Assembly: GCF_021538895.1 (NCBI RefSeq)
Contig: NZ_JADDRL010000010.1
Location: forward strand, 62,001-126,000
From: Streptomyces olivochromogenes
GTDB lineage: Bacteria; Actinomycetota; Actinomycetes; Streptomycetales; Streptomycetaceae
DNA length: 64,000 bases
Direction of reading: 5' to 3'
The notes under the pieces were generated by a model that was not told the origin of the DNA, made no database searches, and was given only the letters and a program-made list of their open reading frames with translations. Each line of letters begins with the position of its first letter. Within the stretch, counting starts at the first letter, position 1. The position numbers were made by a program, and so were the translations under genes. Below are positions 34,524-43,693 of the stretch, piece after piece.

Positions 34524-34877
34524 TCAGTCCTCGGCCTTGCCCTGGAACGGCCGGACCTCGACCGGCAGGCCCGTGGCCAGTGCATAGCGCCGCCCCCAGG
34601 ACAGCGCGGCGTCCAGGTCGGCCGCCCTGACGATGGTGAAACCGCCCAGGAACTCCTTGCCCTCGGCGAACGGGCCGTCGGTGACCAGCACCTGCCCACC
34701 CTGCGGTCGCAGCACCGTGGCGGTACTTGGGTCGTGCAGGCCTGCTCCGAACACCCACGCTCCGGTGGACTCCAACTCCTGGCGCAGGTCCACGAGTTCG
34801 GCCATCACCCGGGCCAGGACCTCCGGCTCGGGGACGCCGCCCTCAGGCTGGTAGATGCTGAGCAGGTACTGCTTCAT
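34524..34877 (-). CDS. YCII-related (DGPF) protein
   Basis: 117 residues from the ATG at 34877. The hallmark DGPFAEGKEFLGGFTIV block (residues ~69-85) and the N-terminal QYLLSIYQPEG strand are present, as is the AALSWGRRYALA helix. DGPF proteins are constant partners of ECF42 sigma factors and are thought to take part in signalling to them; the biochemical activity is not established. The start codon overlaps the upstream reductase stop (ATGA), and its stop is 3 bases before the sigma start, so all three are translationally linked. Confidence 0.93.
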   Translation of the reverse strand: MKQYLLSIYQPEGGVPEPEVLARVMAELVDLRQELESTGAWVFGAGLHDPSTATVLRPQGGQVLVTDGPFAEGKEFLGGFTIVRAADLDAALSWGRRYALATGLPVEVRPFQGKAED

Positions 34878-35467
34878 CGCGCCTCACTCCGCTCGTACGT
34901 CGCGATCACCACGCCGGTGCCGGTGGACACGCTCTCCACCAGCCGGAACCGGGCGAGCGGAGCGCTGTCCGCGAAGAGCCGCCGCCCCGATCCGAGGACC
35001 AGCGGGTGGATCGACAGCACATACCGGTCCACCAGCCCGGCCGCGGCCAGCGACCGGACAAGCTCGCCGCTGCCGAGCACGACGAGATCCTCGTCCAACT
35101 CCTTCTTCAGCGCCGCCACCGTCTCGCCGGCGTCGCCGCTCAGCAGGGTGGAATTCTGCCAGGGCAGCGGCTCGGCCAGGCTCCGCGACGCAACGTACTT
35201 CACAGCTCCGTTCAGCTTCTGGGTGAACGGGTTGCCGTCGGTGCGGTCGGCCCAGGCACCGAAGAAGTCCAGGTAGGTCCGTCGGCCGAAGAGCATCGCC
35301 CCGGTCGCGGCCATGCCCCGGCCCATCACCTCCATCATCACGGCGTCCATGTAGGCGGGGCCCCAGCCGCCGTGCCGGAACCCGTCGCGGTTGTCCTCGT
35401 CGGGCCGCCCCAGCCCCTGCATCACGCCGTCCAGCGTCACACTCTCGGTCACCGTGATCCTGGCCAT
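34874..35467 (-). CDS. Dihydrofolate-reductase-fold (RibD C-terminal) protein
   Basis: 197 residues from the ATG at 35467 with GAAGGAG upstream. The fold is recognisable from ITVTESVTLDGVMQGLGRPD, then GAMLFGRRTYLDFFGAW, KYVASRSLAEPLPWQNS, VVLGSGELVRSLAAAGLVD and IHPLVLGSGRRLF. Members bind NADPH and reduce pterin- or flavin-like or unknown substrates. It is the first gene of the coupled operon with the YCII and ECF42 genes, a frequent arrangement for this sigma group. Confidence 0.9.
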   Translation of the reverse strand: MARITVTESVTLDGVMQGLGRPDEDNRDGFRHGGWGPAYMDAVMMEVMGRGMAATGAMLFGRRTYLDFFGAWADRTDGNPFTQKLNGAVKYVASRSLAEPLPWQNSTLLSGDAGETVAALKKELDEDLVVLGSGELVRSLAAAGLVDRYVLSIHPLVLGSGRRLFADSAPLARFRLVESVSTGTGVVIATYERSEAR

Positions 35468-35599
35468 GATCCACACTCCTTCGCTCGGTCTCACCCCCTA
35501 CACGAACGCGCCCGGGCGAAATCGACAGCCATCCGTCACCGGTTCCCGCCGATCATGCTGCTGAATTGAGCGCGAAGGACTCCTAACGAAACGATCTTC

Positions 35600-36030
35600 G
35601 AGGTGGTCAGCTCTGGGAGGTGATCGAGCCGCTGCCGCCCAGGGTCGAGCGTCGGGCCCCGCATCGTGGCCGCAATCGGGATCCGGACCAGCTGGTGTTC
35701 CAGGGCGTCCTGTTCGTCCTGCACATCGGGATCGCCTGGCAACACCTGCCGCAGGAACTCGGCTTCGGCTCGGGCATGAGCTGCTGGCGCCGCCTGGCCG
35801 CGTGGACCGGGGCCGGGGTGCGGCCCCGGTTACAGCGGGCCGACCGGACGTCGTGCCGACCGACCGCGGCTACGCGTGAGACCGTTGATCGCCCGCCAAG
35901 GCACCGAGCACGGCTCCGGATTCGGCGCCCAACGCTGGATCGTGGAGCGCGCGTTCGGGCGCCGGGACGACGGCAGCCAACTGGCCGAGGACGCCGCGGT
36001 CGATGAGCCGGTGCCATCGGCGACCCGGAG
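35600..36030 (+). pseudogene. IS5-family transposase with internal deletion
   Basis: The plus strand encodes the N-terminal part (LWEVIEPLPPRVERR, then LVFQGVLFVLHIGIAWQHLP, QELGFGSGMSCWRRLAAW). After about 35830 it joins, in a different frame and with the middle missing, the C-terminal part (RPLIARQGTEHGSGFGAQRW, IVERAFG). The first two catalytic Asp blocks are gone. It is a clear internally deleted relic. Confidence 0.85.
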
Positions 36031-36075
36031 CCGACGTGGAGCCGGTAGGTTCCCGGTCCGGCCCCGGGGTAGCAG

Positions 36076-36819
36076 CTAGAGCTCGACGACGAGGCCGGTG
36101 GTCGCTATGGCCACCGGCCCGCCGTACGCCTTCCCCGCCGCCCTGGTCGCCGCGTCGGCGTCGGTGCCGGGCCACAGATGGGTGAGCAGCAGCCGTCCGG
36201 TGGCGGCCGCGGCGGCGTACTGTCCGGCGCCGCGCGCGGTGAGCAGGTACGGGGCATCGCCCGGGTCGGGCACTTCGTACAGATACGTGGCCTCGGACAG
36301 GAACAGGTCGGCACCGCGGGCGAGCCGGACGATCTCGGGGCTCGGCCCGGTGTCGCCGGTGTACGCGAGGGTGGTGCCGCCGGCGGTCAGCCGTAGGCCC
36401 GCGTTGGGCACGAAGTGCGGCAGCTCCCAGGTATCGACGGCGAACGGGCCGATCCCGAACTGCTCCCCCGGCCGGAAGGGGCACAGCGTGTACGCGGCGG
36501 CCAGCATGCTCGGCTTGTCCAGCGCCAGTACCGCGTCGAGCGCCCCATGCGGGGCGTGCAACGGCAGCGCGGGCGCAGGTGTGTCGCTCAGGCCACGGGC
36601 CCGCAGCAGCGGGTTGAGGTCGGCGCAGTGGTCGGGGTGACCGTGGCTGACGAGCACGGCGTCGACCCCGTCGGGGGTGACGTGGTCAAGGAGCCGGGGG
36701 AAGGTCGCGTACCCCGGGTCGATCAGCAGCCGGAATCCGTCGTGCTCAACGAGATAGCCACTGCAGGCCTGTTGTGCGGTCGGCCAGGCTCCGCAGCCGC
36801 CGAGAACGGTGAGTCGCAT
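36076..36819 (-). CDS. MBL-fold hydrolase, RNase Z/phosphodiesterase-like
   Basis: 247 residues. Motifs: MRLTVLGGCGAWPTAQQACS at the start, the metal motif VLVSHGHPDHCADL, then TWELPHFVPNAGLRLTAGGT, the TLAYTGDTGPSPEI motif with a metal-binding Asp, FLSEATYLYE and LLTHLWPGTDAD with a metal-binding His. This is the ribonuclease Z-like branch used by cyclic-nucleotide phosphodiesterases and other hydrolases. Actinobacterial relatives are usually single cytoplasmic enzymes. The substrate is unknown. It stands alone. Confidence 0.88.
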   Translation of the reverse strand: MRLTVLGGCGAWPTAQQACSGYLVEHDGFRLLIDPGYATFPRLLDHVTPDGVDAVLVSHGHPDHCADLNPLLRARGLSDTPAPALPLHAPHGALDAVLALDKPSMLAAAYTLCPFRPGEQFGIGPFAVDTWELPHFVPNAGLRLTAGGTTLAYTGDTGPSPEIVRLARGADLFLSEATYLYEVPDPGDAPYLLTARGAGQYAAAAATGRLLLTHLWPGTDADAATRAAGKAYGGPVAIATTGLVVEL

Positions 36820-37301
36820 GCGGCGACCTTACTTACTGATCGTTTCAGAATGAGTTGAGCTACGGGTCTTGTGCGTGGGTGGCCCCGCTGCTGCCGCGCA
36901 CTGTCGAGCGGCGCCGCCGCCCCCCCGGGGCGGTTGCCTCGGCCGAGGGCACCGCCGGCCTTACCGGCACCCCGACCGGTCCGGGAGGACCCGTTCGAGG
37001 CCACGCGCGCCCGCGCGGGCGACGAGCGGACGCTGCCCGATATGAGTGATGAACGGCGCCCCGGCGAGCGAGCAGCACTCGCCCACCCTGCACAACGCCG
37101 TCGCCGCCCAGCTGAGTGGCGCCTGATCCCCGAGTATTCCAGCTATACATCGCGATCTTCATGCCTGGGCGACTTGTAGCTGACGGTGGATGGCCTGGGA
37201 TGGAGCCTGGTTGCGGCGCCACTAGTGGGACCAATCGAGCCGATGGGCCGAGCCGTGGACGGCCCAGCCTTCTCACCGGGCGGGGGCGGGTGCAGGGTCC
37301 G
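36820..37301. other. Stretch without a gene
   Basis: No frame with consistent coding composition or family resemblance on either strand. Confidence 0.4.
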
Positions 37302-37808
37302 TCAGCGGTCGAGGTCGATCGTGAAGCGCCTCGTGCCGGTACCGATCGTGTCGGCGTGGACCCATCCACGAGCCCGGTCGTATGCCCCGGTGCCGCCGGT
37401 GATCGCGTTGTCGAACGAAGGGGGAGGGCCCGGGTTGAGAATGCCGAAGACCATTCCCTGCACGGTGAGTTGGCCGCCCGGGAGGTTGTAGTTCACGACG
37501 CACTCCTCCGCGCCACCGTTGTCGACCCGGGTGGTGGTGCAGGTGCCGCCGGTGTCGCCGACCTGGTTGCCGAGCTGGTCGAAGAGGTCCGAGCGGAAGA
37601 CGGTCCGATCGCCCTGGGCGGGGCTACCGCCGGGGTTGACCGGGAAGCGCGACTGCTGCGCGAGATGGCCGATGAGTGTGATGACTCGGTCTCCGCCCTT
37701 GGCCTGGGCGAAATCGGTGTCCGTCGCTGCGCCCGCGACAGGCGCGCAGGCGAGAAGGGTGACCAGCGCAGTGGCCGTGCCGATACTGGCTGTCCTGATG
37801 GGGCGCAT
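37302..37808 (-). CDS. Secreted allene-oxide-cyclase-barrel-like protein
   Basis: 168 residues from the ATG at 37808, preceded by CAGGAG about 8 bases upstream. A signal peptide (MRPIRTASIGTATALVTLLA, cut near AGAA) precedes a mature domain with the barrel pattern. It starts RVITLIGHLAQQSRFPVNPG and continues VFRSDLFDQLGNQVGDTGG, then TCTTTRVDNGGAEECVVNY, LTVQGMVFGILNPG and GTGAYDRARGWVHADTIGTG. Two cysteines (TCTTT and ECVVN) could form a disulphide. Such dirigent/AOC-like secreted proteins occur in Streptomyces; no enzymatic role is known. Confidence 0.8.
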   Translation of the reverse strand: MRPIRTASIGTATALVTLLACAPVAGAATDTDFAQAKGGDRVITLIGHLAQQSRFPVNPGGSPAQGDRTVFRSDLFDQLGNQVGDTGGTCTTTRVDNGGAEECVVNYNLPGGQLTVQGMVFGILNPGPPPSFDNAITGGTGAYDRARGWVHADTIGTGTRRFTIDLDR

Positions 37809-38462
37809 CGTGTGGCTCCTGAGGTTGAAGTGCATGGATGGTCAGGTACCGCATTCATAACCTCGGCTCTGCCGCCGCCCGGAACGTCCCGGCGGGACCC
37901 ACCGTCAGATCAGTCGGACCAAACCGGGACGGGAGACGGCCCGGCGGACCGCGCGCTGCCCTCGCCGATGTCGAGGGCAGCCCCCACTACTTCCAGGATT
38001 ACGACTACGCCCAGGCCGACGAAGCCGACGAAGCCGACGGGTGCAGCGTCTGGCCCGCGAGCGACGTGGCGGTGGAGCTGGAGCGCGAGCACGTGGGCGA
38101 TCTTCGCGAGATCGAACGAGCGCTATGAGGCAGGGGCGGCAGGGCCGGAGACCCCTCCCGGCCAGGGCGGGATCGACTGCCGTACAGCAGTCATGTCAGC
38201 CCGGTCCGGCGATTCGGGCCGCTTCAACGAACACCATCGGTTCCAGGTCACTGTGGGGTCGAACCAGCATCTCCAACTGGAACCCCTCTGCCCCGCCATC
38301 CGTAGGAGCCGACCGTGTTCCCCTCCGCCATATTGACATGACCCTGCGTCAACCTTGAGGCTTCGTGCGTGAAGTTGCTCGCTTGAGGCTCATTTCGAGC
38401 GACTCCGCGCAACAAGCGCAAGATCAGTCAGTCCGCGATGGTGCGATGGGAGCTGTTCCGAC
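37809..38462. other. Stretch without a confident gene
   Basis: Overlapping frames at about 37910-38128 on both strands contain a short acidic repeat on the plus strand (QADEADEADG). I could not decide that either is translated. The last ~120 bases should include the promoter of the GH31 gene; CTTGAGGCT occurs twice there (38354 and 38382). Confidence 0.35.
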
Positions 38463-41096
38463 GTGAGAAGACTCCGACACCGTGTGCCGTGGCCGTCCTG
38501 GGTTCCGCTGGGGCTGGCGGCCGTCCTGGCCGGGACGGTGCTCTCCGCCCCGGCGCCCGCGGAGGCCGCCACGACAACGGCCGGCGCTGTGCTCGACTCG
38601 GCTCACAGCAGCGTCGATTGGCAGAGCCCCGTCTACGCCAAGGGCACCGGCGGCGGCGTCGAGAGCTGCCCCGATGCCGCTGCCGACCCCGACAGCAAGG
38701 TCTGCGACCGTTTCGACCTGACCGTCTCGGTGCCGGACGGCTACTGGGACGACAACCCCGAGGGCGGCGTACCCCTGTCGATCAAGTGGGAGAAGCCCGC
38801 CGACGACTTCGACCTGTACGTCTACGACGATCATGGCAAGCAGGTGGCGTCCAGCGCCGGCACCGCCGACCCGGAGGCCACGGTGATCCCGAGGGCTACC
38901 GGGACGTACCACGTCCTGGTCGTGCCGTACGACGTGCACGACAACTCGTTCACGGGCACCGCGTATCTGCCCGCGACCACCGATGCCGGGAATCTCACGT
39001 CCTTCTCGGGCCGGGACGGCAGCTACACGATCGGAGCGGGCACGCTCACGACCCGCGCGGACTTCCTGACCGGGGGTCGGCTCCGGCTTCAGGCCGACCC
39101 GTCGGGCTCGCTGAGCGACCCGGCGGGCACGGCCATCGTGCGCAACGAGCCCGCGCTCCAGCGCCACACGTCATCCTTCGACACAGGCGACTATTACGGC
39201 ATCCGCTCCCCCGAGGCCGTACTGCGGGTGTACAAGAAGCCGCTGCGGTTCGGGCTGTACAAGCCCGACAACCGCACCCGGATCTGGCAGGAGGACAAGC
39301 CGCTGCGCTGGTCCACCGGCGGGATGCGGCAAAGCCTTCAGCGGGGAGCGGACGAGCAGTTCTTCGGCGGCGGCGAGCAGAACGGCAGCTTCTCGCACCG
39401 CGGGCAGACCATGTACGTGGCCAACAGCTTCGACTGGAACGAGGGCGGCTACAACAACTCCCAGCCATTCTACCTCTCCAGCGCGGGCTACGGCGTACTC
39501 CGCAACACCTTCGCGCCGGGCATCTACACGTTCGGCTCGCCGGTGACGACGGGGCAGCAGGAACGACGGCTGGACGCCTACTACTTCCTCGGCGGTCCCA
39601 AGCAGGTCATCGGCAAGTACACGGCCCTGGTGGGCAGGCCCTTCATGCCTCCGGTCTACGGCCTGGAACCCGGCGACTCCGACTGTTATCTGCACAACGC
39701 CAACCGGGGCGAGCGGCACACCCTGGACGCGCTGAAGATCGCCGACGGCTACACCGAGCACCAGATGCCGCTGGGCTGGATGCTGGTCAACGACGGGTAC
39801 GGCTGCGGGTACGAGAACCTGGAGCAGACCGCGAAGGGCCTGCAGGACCACCAGGCTCAGCTCGGCCTGTGGACCCAGGACGGCATCGGCAAGCTCGCCG
39901 ACCAGGTCAAGGCCGGTCAGCGGGTGGCCAAGCTGGACGTGGCCTGGGTCGGCAACGGCTACAAGTTCGCGCTGGACGCGTGCGACGCGGCGAAGAAGGG
40001 GATCGAGGACAACAGCGACGCGCGCGGGTTCGTGTGGCTGCCCGTCTCCTGGGCGGGCGCCCAGCGCTGCGGGGTCCTGTGGAGCGGCGACCAGAAGCTG
40101 TCCTGGGACTACATCCGCTGGCAGATCCCGACGTACGCCGGGGCGACCATGTCCGGCATCGCCTACAACACCGGTGACGTGGGCAGCATCTACCGCCACG
40201 ACGCGAAGATGTACGCCCGCGACCTCCAGTGGAAGGCGTTCCTGCCGGCCATCATGACCATGGACGGCTGGGCCAGCGACATCACCACGGGCAAGCCCGC
40301 CGACCAGCAGCCGTGGCTCGACGGCGAGCCGTACACCTCGGTCAACCGCAAGTACCTTCAGCTCAAGGAACGGCTACTGCCGTACATGTACACCCTGTCC
40401 GCCGAGGCGGCGAAGTCGGGGGTGGGTGCGGTGCGTCCGCTGTGGCTGGAGTACCCGGACGACCCGAACACACTGGGCGCGCAGGCCAAGTACGAGTTCC
40501 TGTCGGGCAGCGACTTCCTCGTCGCCCCGGTCTACCAGGACTCCGACACCCGTGACGGCATCTACCTGCCCAAGGGCACCTGGACCGACTACTGGAGCGG
40601 CCGCACGTACCAGGGCCCGACCACCGTCAACGGCTACCACGCCCCGCTCGACACGCTGCCGCTCTTCGTGCGCGAGGGCGCGATCGTCCCCATGTGGCCC
40701 GAGGGGACGACGAGTTGGCAGACCCGCGACCGGCACGAGCTGGACTGGGACGTGTACCCGTCGACACACGGCACGAGCCATTACACGCTCTACGAGGACG
40801 ACGGCGTGACCCGCGACTTCGCCAAGGGGGCGGCGGCCACTCAGCGGGCGTCGGTGCACACCGGCGACGGAGGGACGACGGTCACGGTCGGCGCGAGCAG
40901 GGGCGCGTACACGGGCAAGGTGGACGAGCGGTCGTACCGGTTCACTGTGCACGAGGGCAGGGCACCTACGCACGTGTTCCTCGACGGGCGTCAACTCCCG
41001 GACTCCGCCTGGTCCTACGACACCGCCAGTCGTGTGACGACCATCCGTACTCCGAGCCTGAGCCTGGATCGGGGCTTCACGCTGCGCCTTCGGTAG
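38463..41096 (+). CDS. Secreted glycoside hydrolase family 31 enzyme
   Basis: 877 residues from a GTG (GGGAG about 10 bases upstream). A signal peptide (VPLGLAAVLAGTVLSAPAPA) leads to an N-terminal beta domain with DDFDLYVYDDHGKQVAS and a GH31-type N-domain (DEQFFGGGEQNGSFSHRGQT). The TIM barrel has the nucleophile region RVAKLDVAWVGN, the acid/base region LWSGDQKLSWDYIRWQIP and PLWLEYPDDPNTLGAQAKYE. C-terminal beta domains carry PLFVREGAIVPMWPEG. It should hydrolyse or transfer alpha-linked glucosyl or xylosyl units outside the cell. It lies beside the polysaccharide locus but is separated from it by a terminator. Confidence 0.92.
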   Translation: MRRLRHRVPWPSWVPLGLAAVLAGTVLSAPAPAEAATTTAGAVLDSAHSSVDWQSPVYAKGTGGGVESCPDAAADPDSKVCDRFDLTVSVPDGYWDDNPEGGVPLSIKWEKPADDFDLYVYDDHGKQVASSAGTADPEATVIPRATGTYHVLVVPYDVHDNSFTGTAYLPATTDAGNLTSFSGRDGSYTIGAGTLTTRADFLTGGRLRLQADPSGSLSDPAGTAIVRNEPALQRHTSSFDTGDYYGIRSPEAVLRVYKKPLRFGLYKPDNRTRIWQEDKPLRWSTGGMRQSLQRGADEQFFGGGEQNGSFSHRGQTMYVANSFDWNEGGYNNSQPFYLSSAGYGVLRNTFAPGIYTFGSPVTTGQQERRLDAYYFLGGPKQVIGKYTALVGRPFMPPVYGLEPGDSDCYLHNANRGERHTLDALKIADGYTEHQMPLGWMLVNDGYGCGYENLEQTAKGLQDHQAQLGLWTQDGIGKLADQVKAGQRVAKLDVAWVGNGYKFALDACDAAKKGIEDNSDARGFVWLPVSWAGAQRCGVLWSGDQKLSWDYIRWQIPTYAGATMSGIAYNTGDVGSIYRHDAKMYARDLQWKAFLPAIMTMDGWASDITTGKPADQQPWLDGEPYTSVNRKYLQLKERLLPYMYTLSAEAAKSGVGAVRPLWLEYPDDPNTLGAQAKYEFLSGSDFLVAPVYQDSDTRDGIYLPKGTWTDYWSGRTYQGPTTVNGYHAPLDTLPLFVREGAIVPMWPEGTTSWQTRDRHELDWDVYPSTHGTSHYTLYEDDGVTRDFAKGAAATQRASVHTGDGGTTVTVGASRGAYTGKVDERSYRFTVHEGRAPTHVFLDGRQLPDSAWSYDTASRVTTIRTPSLSLDRGFTLRLR

Positions 41097-41106
41097 AGAG
41101 CTCTTA

Positions 41107-41141
41107 GGGTCTGGCCCAAAGGGACACTCTGGGCCAGACCC
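41107..41141. terminator. Bidirectional terminator between convergent genes
   Basis: GGGTCTGGCCCA (41107-41118) and TGGGCCAGACCC (41130-41141) form a perfect 12-bp stem with an 11-base loop, starting 11 bases after the GH31 stop. The phosphatase gene converges from the other side. Confidence 0.85.
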
Positions 41142-41272
41142 AACTATTGGCGTGGACTCAACAGCCACCGGCCGATGGCCGGGCCGGTGCCGCCGGCCCC
41201 GACGGGCGCCTAGCGCTCAGCTTTCGACAGCCTGCTCTTCCTCGCGGTCGGGCTCTTCCATCGACCCGCGAT

Positions 41273-41887
41273 TCAGACACATGTCCCGCCGCCCAGCAGC
41301 CGGGCGAGCGTGCTCACCGCCCCGTCGATCTCGCGGGCGCACCCGTACAGCACAAGGTCGGGGCTCCCCCACGGGTCCGCGACGTCGTCCTCGGCCGACG
41401 GGACCGGGGCGGCGGTACCCCGGCGGCCGGCCGCTGCCGCGACCACGACGTCGACACTGTCCACGACCCGCGGGCCCTCCCCGTCCGGTTCGCCGCCGTA
41501 CGCGGTCGCCGCGCCCTTCCCGCCCTGGACTTGGCCGACTCCCCCCGCGGCGAGACGCACGAACTCCTTCAGGGTGAAGCAGCGCCGCATCGACGACGGC
41601 GCGAGCCGCACGGCCGCCTCCCGGTGCTCGCGCGCGAGCCCGAGGACCAAGGCCGCTCCCGCGACGAGTTGTGCGGTGAGCGGGCGGGCCGCGAAGCCGG
41701 AGCCGTCACCGCCCAGCTTCTCCAGCACCGCCCTGGTGGAGCTCTCCATGCCGGCCCGGGCCCACGCCTCCGTGCCGGCGCTCTCCGGCCACACGGCCGA
41801 GTCGGGTGGAAGCCGCGCGGCCAGCAGCCGCTCGGCGAGCACCGATCGGTGCACGTTGCCCGTGCAGACGAACAGGACCCGGGTCAT
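41273..41887 (-). CDS. Low-molecular-weight protein tyrosine phosphatase
   Basis: 204 residues from the ATG at 41887. The catalytic P-loop is at the very N-terminus: VLFVCTGNVHRSVLAERLLA (Cys-x5-Arg-Ser). The general-acid loop appears near the C-terminus as DDVADPWGSPDLVLY. It should dephosphorylate the tyrosine cluster of the BY-kinase encoded just upstream, the usual pairing in capsule/EPS loci. Its start overlaps the kinase stop (ATGA), so the two are translationally coupled. The protein is ~50 residues longer than minimal family members because of a mid-protein insert. Confidence 0.9.
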   Translation of the reverse strand: MTRVLFVCTGNVHRSVLAERLLAARLPPDSAVWPESAGTEAWARAGMESSTRAVLEKLGGDGSGFAARPLTAQLVAGAALVLGLAREHREAAVRLAPSSMRRCFTLKEFVRLAAGGVGQVQGGKGAATAYGGEPDGEGPRVVDSVDVVVAAAAGRRGTAAPVPSAEDDVADPWGSPDLVLYGCAREIDGAVSTLARLLGGGTCV

Positions 41888-43341
41888 TTCTCGCCCGCGA
41901 GATGCCCCGACACGGCCGCGTCGGCCTCCTCCCGGCGATCCGACACACGAGGAGCGGGCAGCTCGCCGTACGATCCGTAGCTGCCGTAACGGTTCCCCCT
42001 GGGGACCGGAGCCATGTTGAAGACGGTGCCGAGAACGCGGACACCCACGCGGTTCAGTGATTCCGCGGCGGTGCGGACCTGGTCCCGGCTGGTCTTCGCG
42101 GCTCGGACGACGAGCAGCGCGCCCTGGGCGAGCGAGGCGAGTCCGACGGTGTCGGCGACCGGCAGCAGCGGCGCGGTGTCGACGATCACGACCTCGTAGG
42201 TGTCCGCCAGCTCGCACAGCACTTCTCCCATGCGCGCCGAGGCAAGCAGCTCCGTTGGATTCGGCGGCACCGCGCCGCTGGCGAGCACCGAGAGCCGGCC
42301 CTCGGCCTGCTGCATCACGTCCTCGATGCGGGCCCGTCCGATCAGCACCGTGGTCAGACCGGCGTCCCGGACGAGGCCGAAGGTGCCGGCCACGCACGGA
42401 CGGCGCAGGTCGGCGTCCACCAGGCAGGTGGAAACGCCTGCCTCGGCGAGCGAGAGGGCGAGGTTCACCGCGGTGTTGGTCTTGCCCTCACCGGGCACCG
42501 AGCTCGTCACCACGATGATCCGCGGCGGGTCGTCGACCTGGGAGAACTGCAAATTGGTGCGGAGCTTGCGGAAGGCCTCTGCGCGGTTGGAGCGAACGTC
42601 GGCGCTGACGAGCGGTTGCCTGGGGGCGTTCCTGTCGTAAGGGATGGTGCCGAGCCCCGGCAGCGCGGTGAACTCGCCCAGCGCCTCGCTCGTCTTGAGT
42701 GTGGTGTCGAGGGTCTCGCGCAGTGCGACGAGTCCGGCGCCGAGCAGCAGACCGCCGAGCACGCCCGCGGCCAGGTTCAGCAGCGGTCGGGGCGAGACCG
42801 GACCGGTGGGGGCGACGGCCTCCTGGGTGACGCCCAGGGAGACGGGCGAGACCGGCGGGGCATCGTCCGCGTCGTCCTTGCCAGGCCGCAGGACGGTGCG
42901 CTTGGGCGTCTCCAGCCGCTCGACGACCGCGCTGAACCGCTCCGCCACGGCGTTGGCGATGCGTGCCGCCCGCTGGGGCACGGTATCCCGGACGGTGATG
43001 TCGATGAGCACGGTGTTGAGCGGGGCGACGGCGGTGATCCGGGAAGCCAGTTCCTCCGGTGTGGTGCGCAGCCCCAGCTTCTTCACCACGGGTGCGGTTA
43101 CCTGACGGGTCGTCACGATCGAGGCGTACGACTGAACGCGCGCCTGCGAGAAGCTCTGCCCCTGGTTCAGCTGGGCGGTGTCCTCACTGGTGCGGGTGGC
43201 GACGAAGAGCTGGGTCCTCGACTCGTAGACGGGGGTGCTCAGGCCTGTCGCGGCGAGTGCCGCCCCGATCGCGAGAACCAGACAGACCACGACGACCGGC
43301 CAGTGCCTGGCAATCGCTTTCAGGAATCCGTGGAGATCCAA
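41884..43341 (-). CDS. Wzz-domain BY-kinase (polysaccharide co-polymerase)
   Basis: About 485 residues. I chose TTG at 43341 with GAGGGG about 9 bases upstream; the sequence before it is not Wzz-like. Membrane helix 1 is at ~14-34, an extracytoplasmic Wzz-type domain (TPVYESRTQLFVATR) follows, and helix 2 is at ~188-207. The kinase domain has Walker A (VVTSSVPGEGKTNTA), Walker A-prime (CLVDADLRRP) and Walker B (VVIVDTAPLLPVAD). The tail has a small tyrosine cluster (GNRYGSYGSYGE) for autophosphorylation. It controls chain length and export of the polysaccharide made by the locus. It is divergent from the surface-protein operon at 43694. Confidence 0.9.
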   Translation of the reverse strand: MDLHGFLKAIARHWPVVVVCLVLAIGAALAATGLSTPVYESRTQLFVATRTSEDTAQLNQGQSFSQARVQSYASIVTTRQVTAPVVKKLGLRTTPEELASRITAVAPLNTVLIDITVRDTVPQRAARIANAVAERFSAVVERLETPKRTVLRPGKDDADDAPPVSPVSLGVTQEAVAPTGPVSPRPLLNLAAGVLGGLLLGAGLVALRETLDTTLKTSEALGEFTALPGLGTIPYDRNAPRQPLVSADVRSNRAEAFRKLRTNLQFSQVDDPPRIIVVTSSVPGEGKTNTAVNLALSLAEAGVSTCLVDADLRRPCVAGTFGLVRDAGLTTVLIGRARIEDVMQQAEGRLSVLASGAVPPNPTELLASARMGEVLCELADTYEVVIVDTAPLLPVADTVGLASLAQGALLVVRAAKTSRDQVRTAAESLNRVGVRVLGTVFNMAPVPRGNRYGSYGSYGELPAPRVSDRREEADAAVSGHLAGEK

Positions 43342-43693
43342 GCTGCACCCCTCATAGCCCCTCGCAGATCGAGGAGACCGTCCGAAATCTAACGTTCTGT
43401 TCCCTATGTGCACAGCCGAAGATAGGGACTCGCGCGCTCAAAGCGGGGGAGGCACCCCTATGTCGGACTGCCGGACGACACCGTTGGCGCAGGCCGCCCC
43501 GCCACTCGACGCGGAGGGCTGGCCAATGGCGGACAAGCGCTCCACCATCCGGTGGCTTCTGGGCGCCGCCGCACCGGCATATGCCTATATATCTCATTTA
43601 CCCCATGTAGCAAGGTCTTGGTACCCAGATCTTGGTTACGGCCGGCGCCGCAGCCTGGCCCGGACTGAAGTCGAGTCGAGGAGAGTGAAGAAG
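43342..43693. promoter_or_regulatory. Divergent promoter region of the polysaccharide locus
   Basis: A 350-base region between divergent operons. The part from about 43575 to 43640 is AT-rich for this genome. It holds the palindrome GGCATATGCC at 43576-43585 and two similar TCTTGGT-containing half-sites near 43613 and 43629, plausible regulator sites. Confidence 0.5.

Noticed and set aside
33228..35276. 682-codon plus-strand open frame
   Set aside because: It is antisense to the ECF42, YCII and reductase genes, all of which carry clear family motifs.
37838..38128. Small overlapping frames on both strands (96 and 60 codons)
   Set aside because: Neither shows a ribosome binding site or family resemblance, and the acidic repeat could be an artefact of a GC-rich trinucleotide-like run.
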